A stretch of 14,823 bases of DNA from RGIG7300 sp045649645 (lineage in GTDB: Bacteria > Bacillota > Clostridia > Oscillospirales > CAG-272): NCBI GenBank assembly GCA_045649645.1, contig JAZRQH010000114.1, positions 1-14,823 of the forward strand. Direction: 5' to 3'. Under the pieces are notes generated by a model, which was not told the origin of the DNA, ran no database searches, and worked only from the letters and a program-made list of their open reading frames with translations. Positions 7,728 through 14,070 of this stretch are shown here, piece by piece. The translations under genes and the position numbers were made by a program. How positions within the stretch are numbered: the stretch's first letter is position 1; each line of letters starts with the position of its first letter.

Positions 7728-7925
7728 TAATGCGGAATTAGGAATGCGTAATTCGTAATTAAAGGTAGATTTTTGACCTGGGAGTCAAAAATCATCCATA
7801 ATTCTGCATTCTGCACTGCGACAGTTTGCGTTCCGCAAACTCCTTGCATAATTCCACCAACCGTATCAAAGATACGGGGTGTCATGGATCTGCATTCTGC
7901 ATTCGTTTGCCGTTTTCCGTTCATT
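7728..7925. repeat. Non-coding array of three perfect hairpins with repeated linkers (MITE- or REP-like)
   Basis: This 265-nt gap has no credible gene before the coaX promoter. It holds three perfect stem-loops: GATTTTTGAC/GTCAAAAATC (7768-7793), AGTTTGCG/CGCAAACT (7823-7841) and CCGTATC/GATACGG (7861-7877). The linkers are related: TCTGCATTCTGCA occurs at 7803-7815 and 7889-7901, and CATAATTC at 7797 and 7848. The left edge (7732-7761, GCGGAATTAGGAATGCG...) is an imperfect inverted version of the right-hand GCATTCTGCATTC material. The base pattern differs from the flanking genes. This suggests a degenerate interspersed element; no transposase or clear target-site duplication is seen. Confidence 0.5.
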
Positions 7926-7933
7926 AATTTCGC

Positions 7934-7962
7934 TTGACAATCGGCTTATGCTTTGCTATAAT
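7934..7962 (+). promoter_or_regulatory. Consensus sigma-A promoter of coaX
   Basis: TTGACA (7934-7939), a 17-bp spacer and TATAAT (7957-7962) match the consensus at all twelve positions, and TGC just before the -10 box adds an extended -10. A start near 7969 gives a leader of about 24 nt before the coaX ATG, with no room for a riboswitch. Confidence 0.9.
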
Positions 7963-7992
7963 ATTTCCATTAATTTACGACGGAGGTAAGTT

Positions 7993-8757
7993 ATGCTTTT
8001 AGCTATTGATATCGGTAACACCAATATAGTTCTCGGAGGCTTTGTAGAGGATAAGCTCTGCTTTATGGCACGTATCGCCACCAACCCCTCAAAGACCGAG
8101 GATGAGTATGCCACAAAGATAAAAAGCGTTCTTTCTCTCCACGGCATAGAGAAGGCAGAGCTTCGCGGAGGTATAATCTCCTCTGTTGTTCCGCCTCTGA
8201 CCTCTATTGTAAAGAAGGCTATAGCCAAGGCATACGGAATAGAGTGTATGACCGTTGCCCCCGGTATTAAGACGGGTATCAACCTGCAGTGTGATTCACC
8301 TGCTACGGTCGGATCCGATCTTATATGCGGATGTGTTGCGGCGCACCACATCTACGGCAGTCCTTCACTTATAGTTGATATGGGTACTGCAACCAAGATC
8401 CTTCTGGTTGACAAGAACGGAGCATTCTGCGGCTGCTCTATTATTCCCGGTGTCAATATTTCCCTCAAGGCTCTTGCCTCGGGTACGGCACAGCTTCCCC
8501 AGATAGGGCTTGAAGCACCTAAGTCTGTTATCGGTAAGAACACCGTTGACTGTATGCGTTCCGGTGTTGTATTCGGTCACGCATCCATGATAGACGGTAT
8601 GATAGACCGCTATATCGAGGAGCTGGGATATGACCTTAAGGTATATGCCACAGGCGGACTTGCTCCCGCAATCGTGCCTCACTGTAAGCACGAGATAACC
8701 TATGACGATCACCTTGTATTAAAGGGATTGAACATTATATACAAAAAGAATAATTAA
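7993..8757 (+). CDS. coaX: Type III pantothenate kinase
   Basis: Phosphorylates pantothenate, the first step of coenzyme A synthesis; cytoplasmic ASKHA-fold enzyme, here 254 residues, the normal length. Motifs in order: DIGNTN (6-11, phosphate-1 loop), VGSDL (106-110) holding the presumed catalytic Asp109, VDMGTAT (128-134, phosphate-2 loop), SIIPGV (149-154) and GTAQLP (164-169). The usual GADR motif appears as GSDL, so the Arg after the catalytic Asp is Leu, and the usual GTATT is GTATK. GGAGG lies 6 nt before the ATG. The gene follows its own consensus promoter and is 78 nt upstream of an ECF S component that may import the substrate. CoaX enzymes are not feedback-inhibited by CoA, so control may be at uptake or transcription. 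Confidence 0.92.
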   Translation: MLLAIDIGNTNIVLGGFVEDKLCFMARIATNPSKTEDEYATKIKSVLSLHGIEKAELRGGIISSVVPPLTSIVKKAIAKAYGIECMTVAPGIKTGINLQCDSPATVGSDLICGCVAAHHIYGSPSLIVDMGTATKILLVDKNGAFCGCSIIPGVNISLKALASGTAQLPQIGLEAPKSVIGKNTVDCMRSGVVFGHASMIDGMIDRYIEELGYDLKVYATGGLAPAIVPHCKHEITYDDHLVLKGLNIIYKKNN

Positions 8758-8763
8758 TTGTGT

Positions 8764-8781
8764 TTAACTCAAAAGAGTTAA
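8764..8781 (+). terminator. Short hairpin after coaX, possible weak terminator
   Basis: TTAACTC, loop AAAA, GAGTTAA form a perfect 7-bp stem 6 nt after the coaX stop, followed by TATAAATTTTT. The stem is AT-rich and the T run is offset, so read-through into the S-component gene is likely. An alternative reading is a weak promoter (TTGTGT at 8758, TATAAA at 8782, 18-bp spacer). Confidence 0.35.
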
Positions 8782-8793
8782 TATAAATTTTTA

Positions 8794-8823
8794 TGCGTCG
8801 CACCACGTAGGTGGGTGACAGCA
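8794..8823 (+). promoter_or_regulatory. Stem-loop abutting the ribosome binding site of the S-component gene
   Basis: Nested pairs can form: TGC (8794-8796) with GCA (8821-8823), GTC (8797-8799) with GAC (8817-8819), and CACC (8801-8804) with GGTG (8810-8813) around loop ACGTA. There is an asymmetric internal loop and one bulge. The last paired base is the first A of AAGGAGG (8823-8829). It could modulate translation; I match it to no known riboswitch family. Confidence 0.35.
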
Positions 8824-8835
8824 AGGAGGAATTTT

Positions 8836-9414
8836 ATGAACACACAAGAGAGAAGAAACAAGACCGAGAAATTGGTCCTTGCGGCATTGCTGACAGCATT
8901 GGTAGTATTGCTTCAGTATTTGGGCGCCTTTGTCAGATTCGGACCCTTCTCAATTTCGTTGGTGTTGATACCGATCGTTATCGGTGCGGCAACCTGCGGA
9001 GCGGGTATAGGTGCTTGGCTTGGCTTTGTTTTCGGTGTAGTGGTGCTGGCAAGCGGAGACGCTGCGGCATTTTTGGCAGTAGACGTTATCGGTACTGTTA
9101 TTACTGTGCTGGTAAAGGGAACAGCCTGCGGATTGGTTGCAGGTTTGGTCTATAAGGCGCTTGAAAAGGTCAATTCATGGGTCGCGGTGATTGCGGCGGC
9201 ACTTGTATGTCCCATCGTAAACACAGGAGTTTTCCTTATCGGATGCTTCATATTCTTTATGGATACCGTAACACAGTGGGCAGGCGGCACAAACGTAGGT
9301 CATTATATGATCTTCGGTCTGGTTGGAGGCAACTTCCTGTTTGAGGTGCTTTTCAATATAGTTCTCAGCCCCGGTGTGGTAAGACTTCTTAACATCAAAA
9401 AGATAAAGAAATGA
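8836..9414 (+). CDS. ECF transporter S component (possibly pantothenate-specific)
   Basis: Integral membrane substrate-binding subunit of an energy-coupling-factor vitamin transporter; the T and ATPase subunits would come from a shared module elsewhere. The 192 residues are almost all hydrophobic, with about six membrane segments after a short basic N-terminus (MNTQERRNKTEKLVLAALLT, the Ala-rich first helix typical of S components). PFSISLVLIPIVIGAATCG and GTVITVLVKGTACGLVAGL fit the family's conserved loop and helix pattern. ATG at 8836 is chosen because AAGGAGG sits 6 nt upstream; the frame extends back to a GTG at 8815, but that would place the Shine-Dalgarno inside the gene. The pantothenate assignment rests only on adjacency to coaX; another vitamin is possible. 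Confidence 0.82.
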   Translation: MNTQERRNKTEKLVLAALLTALVVLLQYLGAFVRFGPFSISLVLIPIVIGAATCGAGIGAWLGFVFGVVVLASGDAAAFLAVDVIGTVITVLVKGTACGLVAGLVYKALEKVNSWVAVIAAALVCPIVNTGVFLIGCFIFFMDTVTQWAGGTNVGHYMIFGLVGGNFLFEVLFNIVLSPGVVRLLNIKKIKK

Positions 9415-9442
9415 CAAAAACTCCCAATATGGGAGTTTTTGT
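9414..9442. terminator. Convergent terminator between the S-component gene and the minus-strand gene
   Basis: ACAAAAACTCCC (9414-9425) pairs perfectly with GGGAGTTTTTGT (9431-9442) around AATAT. It has a T run on either strand, so it can end transcription from both the plus-strand gene and the convergent minus-strand gene that stops at 9444. Confidence 0.9.
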
Positions 9443-9443
9443 A

Positions 9444-10010
9444 TTATAAGCTCTTAATCAAGGTGTGCTGACAATCTACGCATTGTGTGTTTTTTGACGA
9501 GTTTTCAATACCGCATACCGGACAGATGTATGAGGTTTGATTCTCCTTAAATACTACGTACTGTTTTGTTCCGCCGATATGTAACATAATGCTTCCGGGT
9601 TCGTATACGTCCATCAGACTGTTAAGGGGCGTGTTTTGGGGCAAACGGATAATTTTGTCGAATACTTTATCACCGTATTTTAGTGTGAACATTATAAATG
9701 TGCCGGAACGTTTTCGATAGGGAACGAGCCTGCTTGTTCCGCGGACGGGAAGCTCTACTGTAAGATCCCTAACCTTTGCGATCTCTCCGATCCACGTCTT
9801 ATCAAAAAGATTATTTTTGAAAACAGGAAGATCATAGAATATAACAAAAGCTACGATGAGTCCGATCGCCGTGCCGATAGGCGGGATATATTCGCTTGAT
9901 ATACATATAAAAGCTACGACTGCCATTAACAGAAGAAAGAATATGGCGTAGGGTATACGGCGCTTGAATACGTATTTTTGTATGTCCTTTGGTATATTGA
10001 GCTTTTTCAA
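9444..10010 (-). CDS. Small membrane protein with C-terminal zinc ribbon, function unknown
   Basis: Predicted 188-residue protein, not assigned to a named family. Near the N-terminus two hydrophobic helices (PYAIFFLLLMAVVAFICI, and IGTAIGLIVAFVIFYDL) form a hairpin. A soluble beta-rich middle follows, with basic stretches (SRLVPYRKRSG). The last 26 residues hold CPVCGIENSSKNTQCVDC, a C-x2-C ... C-x2-C zinc ribbon. The start is taken as TTG at 10010 because GAGGTG lies about 7 nt upstream; an in-frame TTG at 10037 exists but falls within the predicted transcription-start region. It is monocistronic, with its own promoter (10029-10057) and a shared terminator. Membrane helices plus a terminal zinc ribbon suggest a scaffold or sensor, but no partner is visible. 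Confidence 0.7.
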   Translation of the reverse strand: MKKLNIPKDIQKYVFKRRIPYAIFFLLLMAVVAFICISSEYIPPIGTAIGLIVAFVIFYDLPVFKNNLFDKTWIGEIAKVRDLTVELPVRGTSRLVPYRKRSGTFIMFTLKYGDKVFDKIIRLPQNTPLNSLMDVYEPGSIMLHIGGTKQYVVFKENQTSYICPVCGIENSSKNTQCVDCQHTLIKSL

Positions 10011-10028
10011 TCCATTCACCTCATAGAT

Positions 10029-10057
10029 ATTATACAATACGATATTCAGAAAATCAA
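10029..10057 (-). promoter_or_regulatory. Promoter of the zinc-ribbon membrane protein gene
   Basis: On the minus strand, TTGATT (10057-10052), a 17-bp spacer and TATAAT (10034-10029). The start would be near 10022, giving an unusually short leader of about 12 nt that begins almost at the GAGGTG ribosome binding site. This supports the TTG start at 10010 over the upstream one. Confidence 0.6.
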
Positions 10058-10139
10058 TATTGGGTCAAGATTATCTATAATTTGATTTCACCCTCGTGTG
10101 ATGATGTACGAATACAGCTCACCTCATGCGACTGATGGG

Positions 10140-10159
10140 TCAAGGGACGTGTCCCTTGA
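10140..10159. repeat. Perfect 8-bp hairpin downstream of rplS
   Basis: TCAAGGGA, loop CGTG, TCCCTTGA. It lies just beyond the rplS terminator on the minus strand, between that terminator and the promoter of the zinc-ribbon gene. There is no T run. The rest of 10058-10162 shows nothing I can name. Confidence 0.4.
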
Positions 10160-10162
10160 AGT

Positions 10163-10192
10163 AAAAAAGCTCGGTTTACACCGAGCTTTTTT
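10163..10192 (-). terminator. Intrinsic terminator of rplS
   Basis: Twelve-base-pair stem: AAAAAAGCTCGG (10163-10174) with CCGAGCTTTTTT (10181-10192) around a 6-nt loop. On the minus strand the GC-rich stem is followed by six Ts. It lies 14 nt after the rplS stop. Confidence 0.9.
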
Positions 10193-10205
10193 GACTTGTT
10201 TGAAG

Positions 10206-10547
10206 TTAGATAAGTTCCTTAACCTTGGAAGCCTTACCAACTCTGCCACGGAGATAATAGAGCTTAGCTCTTCTAACCTTACCGCGTCTGATGGTCTCAA
10301 CCTTTTCAACGTTGGGAGAGTGAACGGGGAATGTCTTCTCAACGCCTACGCCGTAGGAAATTCTTCTAACTGTGAAAGTCTCGGAGATTCCGCCGCCGTG
10401 ACGGGCAATGATTGTGCCCTCAAAAAGCTGAATTCTTTCTCTTGTACCTTCCTTGATCTTGTTGTGAACACGAACTGTGTCACCGATCTTGAGTTCGGGT
10501 ACTTCCTTCTTTAACTGCTCGTTTGTAAAAGCCTTAATAAGATCCAT
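10206..10547 (-). CDS. rplS: 50S ribosomal protein L19
   Basis: Component of the large ribosomal subunit that contacts the 30S interface (bridge B8 in known structures). The 113 residues match the family closely: IGDTVRVHNKIKEGTRERIQ, FEGTIIARHGGGISETFTVRRISYGVGVEKTFPVHSP, and the basic C-terminus VRRAKLYYLRGRVGKASKVKE. The ATG at 10547 follows AGGAGG with a 9-nt gap. The gene stands alone between its own promoter and terminator on the minus strand. In many Firmicutes rplS heads the lepB-rbgA-rnhB series in the same direction; here those genes are on the opposite strand and separated from it by apgM. Confidence 0.97.
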   Translation of the reverse strand: MDLIKAFTNEQLKKEVPELKIGDTVRVHNKIKEGTRERIQLFEGTIIARHGGGISETFTVRRISYGVGVEKTFPVHSPNVEKVETIRRGKVRRAKLYYLRGRVGKASKVKELI

Positions 10548-10570
10548 TGTAGCTTTCCTCCTAATTCTTT

Positions 10571-10608
10571 ACGGATATTCTTGCAGAGCTTCGCAGTGGA
10601 CTATCCGT
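10571..10608 (-). promoter_or_regulatory. Structured rplS leader, candidate L19 autoregulatory element
   Basis: In the rplS 5' leader, ACGGATA and TATCCGT (plus-strand arms 10571-10577 and 10602-10608) form a perfect 7-bp stem. It closes a 24-nt apical region in which TGC/GCA can pair further. L19 leaders are known in Firmicutes and are thought to mediate feedback by L19; I have not matched this to their consensus. It ends about 8 nt before the ribosome binding site. Confidence 0.45.
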
Positions 10609-10628
10609 GTCATATTTATAACAACGGG

Positions 10629-10657
10629 ATTATACCACATATTTCCCGTGATTTCAA
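10629..10657 (-). promoter_or_regulatory. Promoter of rplS
   Basis: On the minus strand: TTGAAA (10657-10652), a 17-bp spacer and TATAAT (10634-10629) preceded by TGG, an extended -10. It predicts a leader of about 75 nt, long enough to hold the stem-loop at 10571-10608. Confidence 0.85.
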
Positions 10658-10714
10658 CCCCTTTTTGAAAGTTTATTTTTTAGTAACAATTGAAAAAAAC
10701 TTTAACAAAGGGTA

Positions 10715-10743
10715 TTGTAAAAGTAAACAGTATGTTATATAAT
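10715..10743 (+). promoter_or_regulatory. Promoter of the apgM-lepB-rbgA-rnhB-yraN operon
   Basis: TTGTAA (10715-10720), a 17-bp spacer and TATAAT (10738-10743) predict a start near 10750 and a 30-nt leader. The region between this and the divergent rplS promoter (10658-10714) is AT-rich with no clear operator. Confidence 0.65.
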
Positions 10744-10779
10744 ATATTATTATACTATGTATGTCAAGAGGAAAAGACC

Positions 10780-11973
10780 ATGAAATATCTTGTACTTGTA
10801 ACAGACGGCGCAGCCGATTATCCTATAGAAGAACTGGGCGGAGCCACCCCTCTCGAAAAGTCAAACAAGCCCAATATCGACGCATTAGCTAAAAAAGCCT
10901 TCTGCGGAACTGTATCAAACGTTCCCGAGGGTATGGTTCCCGAGAGCGACACCGCAAATATTGCAATTATGTCCTATGATCCCAAGGTTTACTCCAAGGG
11001 TCGTAGTCCCCTTGAGGCTGTAAGCATGGGTCTTACCATGACACCCACACAGACAGCCTTCCGTACCAACGTAGTTACCATGGGCGACGAGGATGGCTAT
11101 GAAAACAAGACCATGATCGACCACTCGGCAGACGAGATCACAACCGCTGAGGCGGACGAGCTTATCAAGGCAATTGACGCCGAGCTTGGCGATGAGCTTA
11201 AGAAGTTCTACACAGGCGTAAGCTACCGTCACTGTCTGCTCTGGGAGAACGCTCCCGAGAACGTGGACTTTATGAGACCCCATGATATCCTCGGACAGAA
11301 GGTTACAAATTATCTTCCTCCCGAGCCCTTCCTCACTCTCCAGAAGAAGAGCTGGGATATACTTACCAATCACCCCGTAAACAAGGCGAGAGTAGAGAGA
11401 GGTCTTAGACCTGCAAACTCTATCTGGCTCTGGAGTCCCGGCAAGAAGCCCGCACTTCCCAACTTCAAGGAAAAGTGGGGCGTGGAGGCATCTGTCATCT
11501 CCGCAGTTGACCTTATCAAGGGTATCGGTCTCTGTGCAGGTATGGAGTCTATCGATGTTGAGGGTGTAACAGGTAACGTTCACACCAACTACAAGGGCAA
11601 GGCTGATGCGGCAATTGATGCCTTCAAGCGCGGTAAGGAGTTCGTATACATCCACGTAGAAGCTCCCGACGAGTGCGGTCACCGTGCCGAGCTTGAAAAC
11701 AAGATCCTTTCTGTTGAGCTTATAGACGAGAAGATCCTCAAGCCTGTTTACGAGTATCTCGTTTCCACAGGCGAGGACTTCAAGATACTTATTCTTCCCG
11801 ACCATCCCACACCTATCTGCACACGTACCCACGCTATGGATCCCGTTCCCTTTGTGCTTTATTCTTCAAATGAAGAGCTTGAGGGTGCAGAGTCTTTCTC
11901 TGAGAAGGCTATGGAGGGCAAGACCTATATCCCCGACGGAAGCACACTTCTGTCCTACATGATAAAGGAATGA
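10780..11973 (+). CDS. apgM: Cofactor-independent phosphoglycerate mutase, archaeal-type
   Basis: Interconverts 3- and 2-phosphoglycerate in glycolysis without 2,3-bisphosphoglycerate; cytoplasmic alkaline-phosphatase-superfamily metalloenzyme. The 397 residues fit the aPGAM family: VTDGAAD with metal ligand Asp9, GTVSNVPEGMVPESDTANIA with the likely phospho-acceptor Ser56, then SPLEAVSMG, ANSIWLWSPGKKP, EAPDECGHRAE and LPDHPTP with the C-terminal metal ligands. ATG at 10780 is chosen because AAGAGG lies 8 nt upstream and the predicted promoter lies within the longer in-frame extension that begins at 10690. Only 4 nt separate its stop from lepB, suggesting coupling. It is an unexpected partner for ribosome and secretion genes. 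The bacterial two-domain enzyme (GpmI, ~510 residues) is excluded by length and motifs. Confidence 0.92.
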   Translation: MKYLVLVTDGAADYPIEELGGATPLEKSNKPNIDALAKKAFCGTVSNVPEGMVPESDTANIAIMSYDPKVYSKGRSPLEAVSMGLTMTPTQTAFRTNVVTMGDEDGYENKTMIDHSADEITTAEADELIKAIDAELGDELKKFYTGVSYRHCLLWENAPENVDFMRPHDILGQKVTNYLPPEPFLTLQKKSWDILTNHPVNKARVERGLRPANSIWLWSPGKKPALPNFKEKWGVEASVISAVDLIKGIGLCAGMESIDVEGVTGNVHTNYKGKADAAIDAFKRGKEFVYIHVEAPDECGHRAELENKILSVELIDEKILKPVYEYLVSTGEDFKILILPDHPTPICTRTHAMDPVPFVLYSSNEELEGAESFSEKAMEGKTYIPDGSTLLSYMIKE

Positions 11974-11977
11974 GATA

Positions 11978-12562
11978 ATGGATAACAAGGAAAACGTAAC
12001 AGCAACCGAAGCTGTAAAAGAAAAGCCCAAGTTCAACCTCTCCCGTTCGGTATTTGAATGGGTGGAGCTGGTGGCTATATCCATAACCGTGGTTATGGTG
12101 ATACTTAACTGCTTTGCCAGATACTCTCCCGTAAACGGAGCGTCCATGAACGAGACTCTCCAGCACGAGGATATACTTATATTGAGCGATCTGTTCTATA
12201 CCCCCAAGAACGGCGATATAGTGGTCTTTGAATCTCAGGTAACAGGCTACGACGAGCCCTACGTAAAGCGCGTTATCGCAACCGAGGGTCAGGTGGTGGA
12301 CTATGATCCCATATCGGGTGAAGTCACCGTCAACGGCGAGGTTCCCCAGTGGGAGCAGTATGCATGTCACAAGGGTAGTCAGCGCTTGACCTATTATGCC
12401 GAGATAAATTATCCCTACACCGTACCCGAGGGACATATATTCGTTATGGGTGACAACCGCTGGAATTCCCGTGACAGCCGTGATATCGGACCGGTTGACG
12501 TACGTACGGTGCTGGGCAGAGTTGTTTTCAGAATTTATCCCAACACCGGAATTGTAGATTAA
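11978..12562 (+). CDS. lepB: Signal peptidase I
   Basis: Membrane-bound serine protease that removes signal peptides from exported proteins. The 194 residues begin with a ~24-residue charged cytoplasmic tail, then one membrane anchor (about 26-48, VFEWVELVAISITVVMVILN). The catalytic domain has NGASMNETL with nucleophile Ser56, YVKRVIATEG with general base Lys97, and the late box FVMGDNRWNSRDSRDIGPV. One membrane segment and this size are typical of Gram-positive Sip-type enzymes. Its AAAGGA ribosome binding site lies in the end of apgM, 4 nt from that gene's stop. It could process the SLH surface protein among many others. Confidence 0.95.
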   Translation: MDNKENVTATEAVKEKPKFNLSRSVFEWVELVAISITVVMVILNCFARYSPVNGASMNETLQHEDILILSDLFYTPKNGDIVVFESQVTGYDEPYVKRVIATEGQVVDYDPISGEVTVNGEVPQWEQYACHKGSQRLTYYAEINYPYTVPEGHIFVMGDNRWNSRDSRDIGPVDVRTVLGRVVFRIYPNTGIVD

Positions 12563-12601
12563 GAATATAGAATTTACGAATCATCCGAAAGGAGTAAAGA
12601 A

Positions 12602-13474
12602 ATGCCGTCAAATCAGATTCAATGGTTTCCCGGACATATGGCCAAAACCCGCCGACTGATCACAGAGAATCTTTCGGCAGTTGATATAGTTATAGAGATA
12701 CTGGATGCACGTATTCCCGAGAGCTCACGCAATCCCGAGATACACCGACTCTGCAAGGACAAGCCTATGCTGACACTTTTGTCAAAGTCCTCTCTGGCAG
12801 ATCCCGTTGCCTCCGACAAGTGGAGAGCCTGGTATCAGAAGAAGGGTAGACACTGTATGTTTATCGACAGTGTCACAGGTGCAGGCATCAAGGAGATCGG
12901 AGATGCTGTACGTGAGGTGCTGAAGGAAAAGGTAGAAAAATACGAAAGCAAGGGTATGCAGGGCAGAGCCTTAAAGGCTATGATCGTAGGCATCCCAAAC
13001 GTAGGTAAATCCTCCCTTATCAACCGCCTTGCGGGACAGAAGAAGGCAAGGGTAGAGGACAGACCCGGTGTTACCATGACCAAGCAGTGGGTGACTACAA
13101 ACGTTGGTCTTGAGCTGCTTGATATGCCCGGTGTTCTTTGGCCTAAGTTTGAGGACGAATACGTTGGCGAAAATCTCGCCATTACAGGAGCTATCAAGGA
13201 TCAGGTAATGGACCTTGACCGTATCTCCTGCGCTCTTGTTACCAGACTTCGTAAGAACTATCCCGAGCTTCTCTGCGAGAGATACAAATTAGGCGATATA
13301 TCCCAGTATGATGACCTTGAGGACTGGGAGCTTGCCGAGGTGATCGGTAGAAAAAGAGGCTTCCTTATTTCAGGCGGAGAGGTAAGCTGGGAGAGACTGT
13401 CAAACGTTCTTCTCGATGAGTTCAGAGGAGCCAAGATAGGCAGAATAACCCTTGAACTGCCCGGAGAGAGATAA
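12602..13474 (+). CDS. rbgA: Ribosome biogenesis GTPase RbgA (YlqF)
   Basis: Circularly permuted GTPase needed for late assembly of the 50S subunit. The 290 residues start with the family's IQWFPGHMAKTRR and DARIPESSRNPEI. Motif order is G4-G5-G1-G2-G3: G4 position SKSSLADP (61-68), G5 SVTGAG (about 89-94), G1 GIPNVGKSSLIN, G2 in RPGVT, G3 DMPGV. The C-terminal ANTAR-like RNA-binding domain follows (about 200-290). The usual G4 NKxD, which selects guanine, is here SKSS, with both the Asn and the Asp replaced, while all other motifs are intact. AAAGGAG is 7 nt before the ATG. It overlaps rnhB by one base (TAATG). Neighbouring rnhB and yraN are its usual companions. Confidence 0.94.
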   Translation: MPSNQIQWFPGHMAKTRRLITENLSAVDIVIEILDARIPESSRNPEIHRLCKDKPMLTLLSKSSLADPVASDKWRAWYQKKGRHCMFIDSVTGAGIKEIGDAVREVLKEKVEKYESKGMQGRALKAMIVGIPNVGKSSLINRLAGQKKARVEDRPGVTMTKQWVTTNVGLELLDMPGVLWPKFEDEYVGENLAITGAIKDQVMDLDRISCALVTRLRKNYPELLCERYKLGDISQYDDLEDWELAEVIGRKRGFLISGGEVSWERLSNVLLDEFRGAKIGRITLELPGER

Positions 13475-14070
13475 TGAACTGGGATTACGAAAATAAATAT
13501 TTTGCCCAAGGCTACAGCGTAGTCTGCGGTACCGACGAGGCAGGCAGAGGACCCCTTGCAGGTCCTGTTGTTGCCGCTGCAGTAATCCTCCCTGAGGGAC
13601 TTATGATAGAGGGTCTTAATGACTCCAAAAAGCTTACCGAAAAGAAAAGAGAAAAGCTCTTTGACGTTATTATAAACGAAGCGGTAAGCTACGCTATCTG
13701 TGAAGCCTCTGTGGAAGAGATAGACACCCTCAATATTCTCAACGCATCCCAGCTTGCTATGAGAAGATGTGTGGAGAAGCTTGATCCCAAGCCCGAAGTG
13801 GTGCTGGTGGACGGCAATATAGCAAGGGACTTTCCCATCATTGCCGAGCCTGTTATCAAGGGCGATGCTCTTTCTCCTTCTATTGCTGCGGCATCCATAC
13901 TTGCAAAGGTTACAAGAGACCGTATGCTTGTGGAGCTTGACAGTCAGTATCCCGAATACAATTTCAAAAAGCATAAGGGTTATCCTACAAAGGAGCACAG
14001 AGAGGCTGTTATCAAATACGGTCCCAGCCCTGTGCACAGAAGGACTTTTCTTAAATTTCTCGACAAATGA
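13474..14070 (+). CDS. rnhB: Ribonuclease HII
   Basis: Cleaves the RNA strand of RNA-DNA hybrids and starts removal of single ribonucleotides from DNA. The 198 residues carry all catalytic positions: GTDEAGRGPLAGPV (Asp21, Glu22), VLVDGN (Asp113) and VIKGDALSPSIAAASILAKVTRDR (Asp131), followed by YPEYNFKKHKGYPTKEHREA and GPSPVHRRTF. GGAGAG lies 5 nt before the ATG, and the start overlaps the rbgA stop by one base, so translation is probably coupled. Length is normal; RNase HIII is excluded because its TBP-like N-terminal domain is absent. Confidence 0.96.
   Translation: MNWDYENKYFAQGYSVVCGTDEAGRGPLAGPVVAAAVILPEGLMIEGLNDSKKLTEKKREKLFDVIINEAVSYAICEASVEEIDTLNILNASQLAMRRCVEKLDPKPEVVLVDGNIARDFPIIAEPVIKGDALSPSIAAASILAKVTRDRMLVELDSQYPEYNFKKHKGYPTKEHREAVIKYGPSPVHRRTFLKFLDK

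Noticed and set aside
7721..7924. Minus-strand open reading frame of 67 codons in the hairpin array
   Set aside because: It runs through three perfect hairpins and into the operon terminator, with no coding character.
7728..7925. CRISPR array
   Set aside because: The hairpins differ in sequence, the repeated linkers are short and irregularly spaced, and no cas genes are nearby.
8793..8810. Five-codon open frame (MRRTT) as a leader peptide
   Set aside because: No ribosome binding site, no regulatory codon run, and it overlaps the stem-loop.
8815..8835. GTG start for the ECF S component
   Set aside because: The AAGGAGG at 8823-8829 lies inside that extension; ATG at 8836 is correctly spaced from it.
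10098..10514. Plus-strand open reading frame over rplS
   Set aside because: Antisense of a certain ribosomal protein gene, crossing its terminator, without a ribosome binding site.
10690..10779. N-terminal extension of apgM
   Set aside because: The stretch holds the predicted -35 and -10 boxes; the family starts at MKYLVLVTDG and a ribosome binding site precedes ATG 10780.
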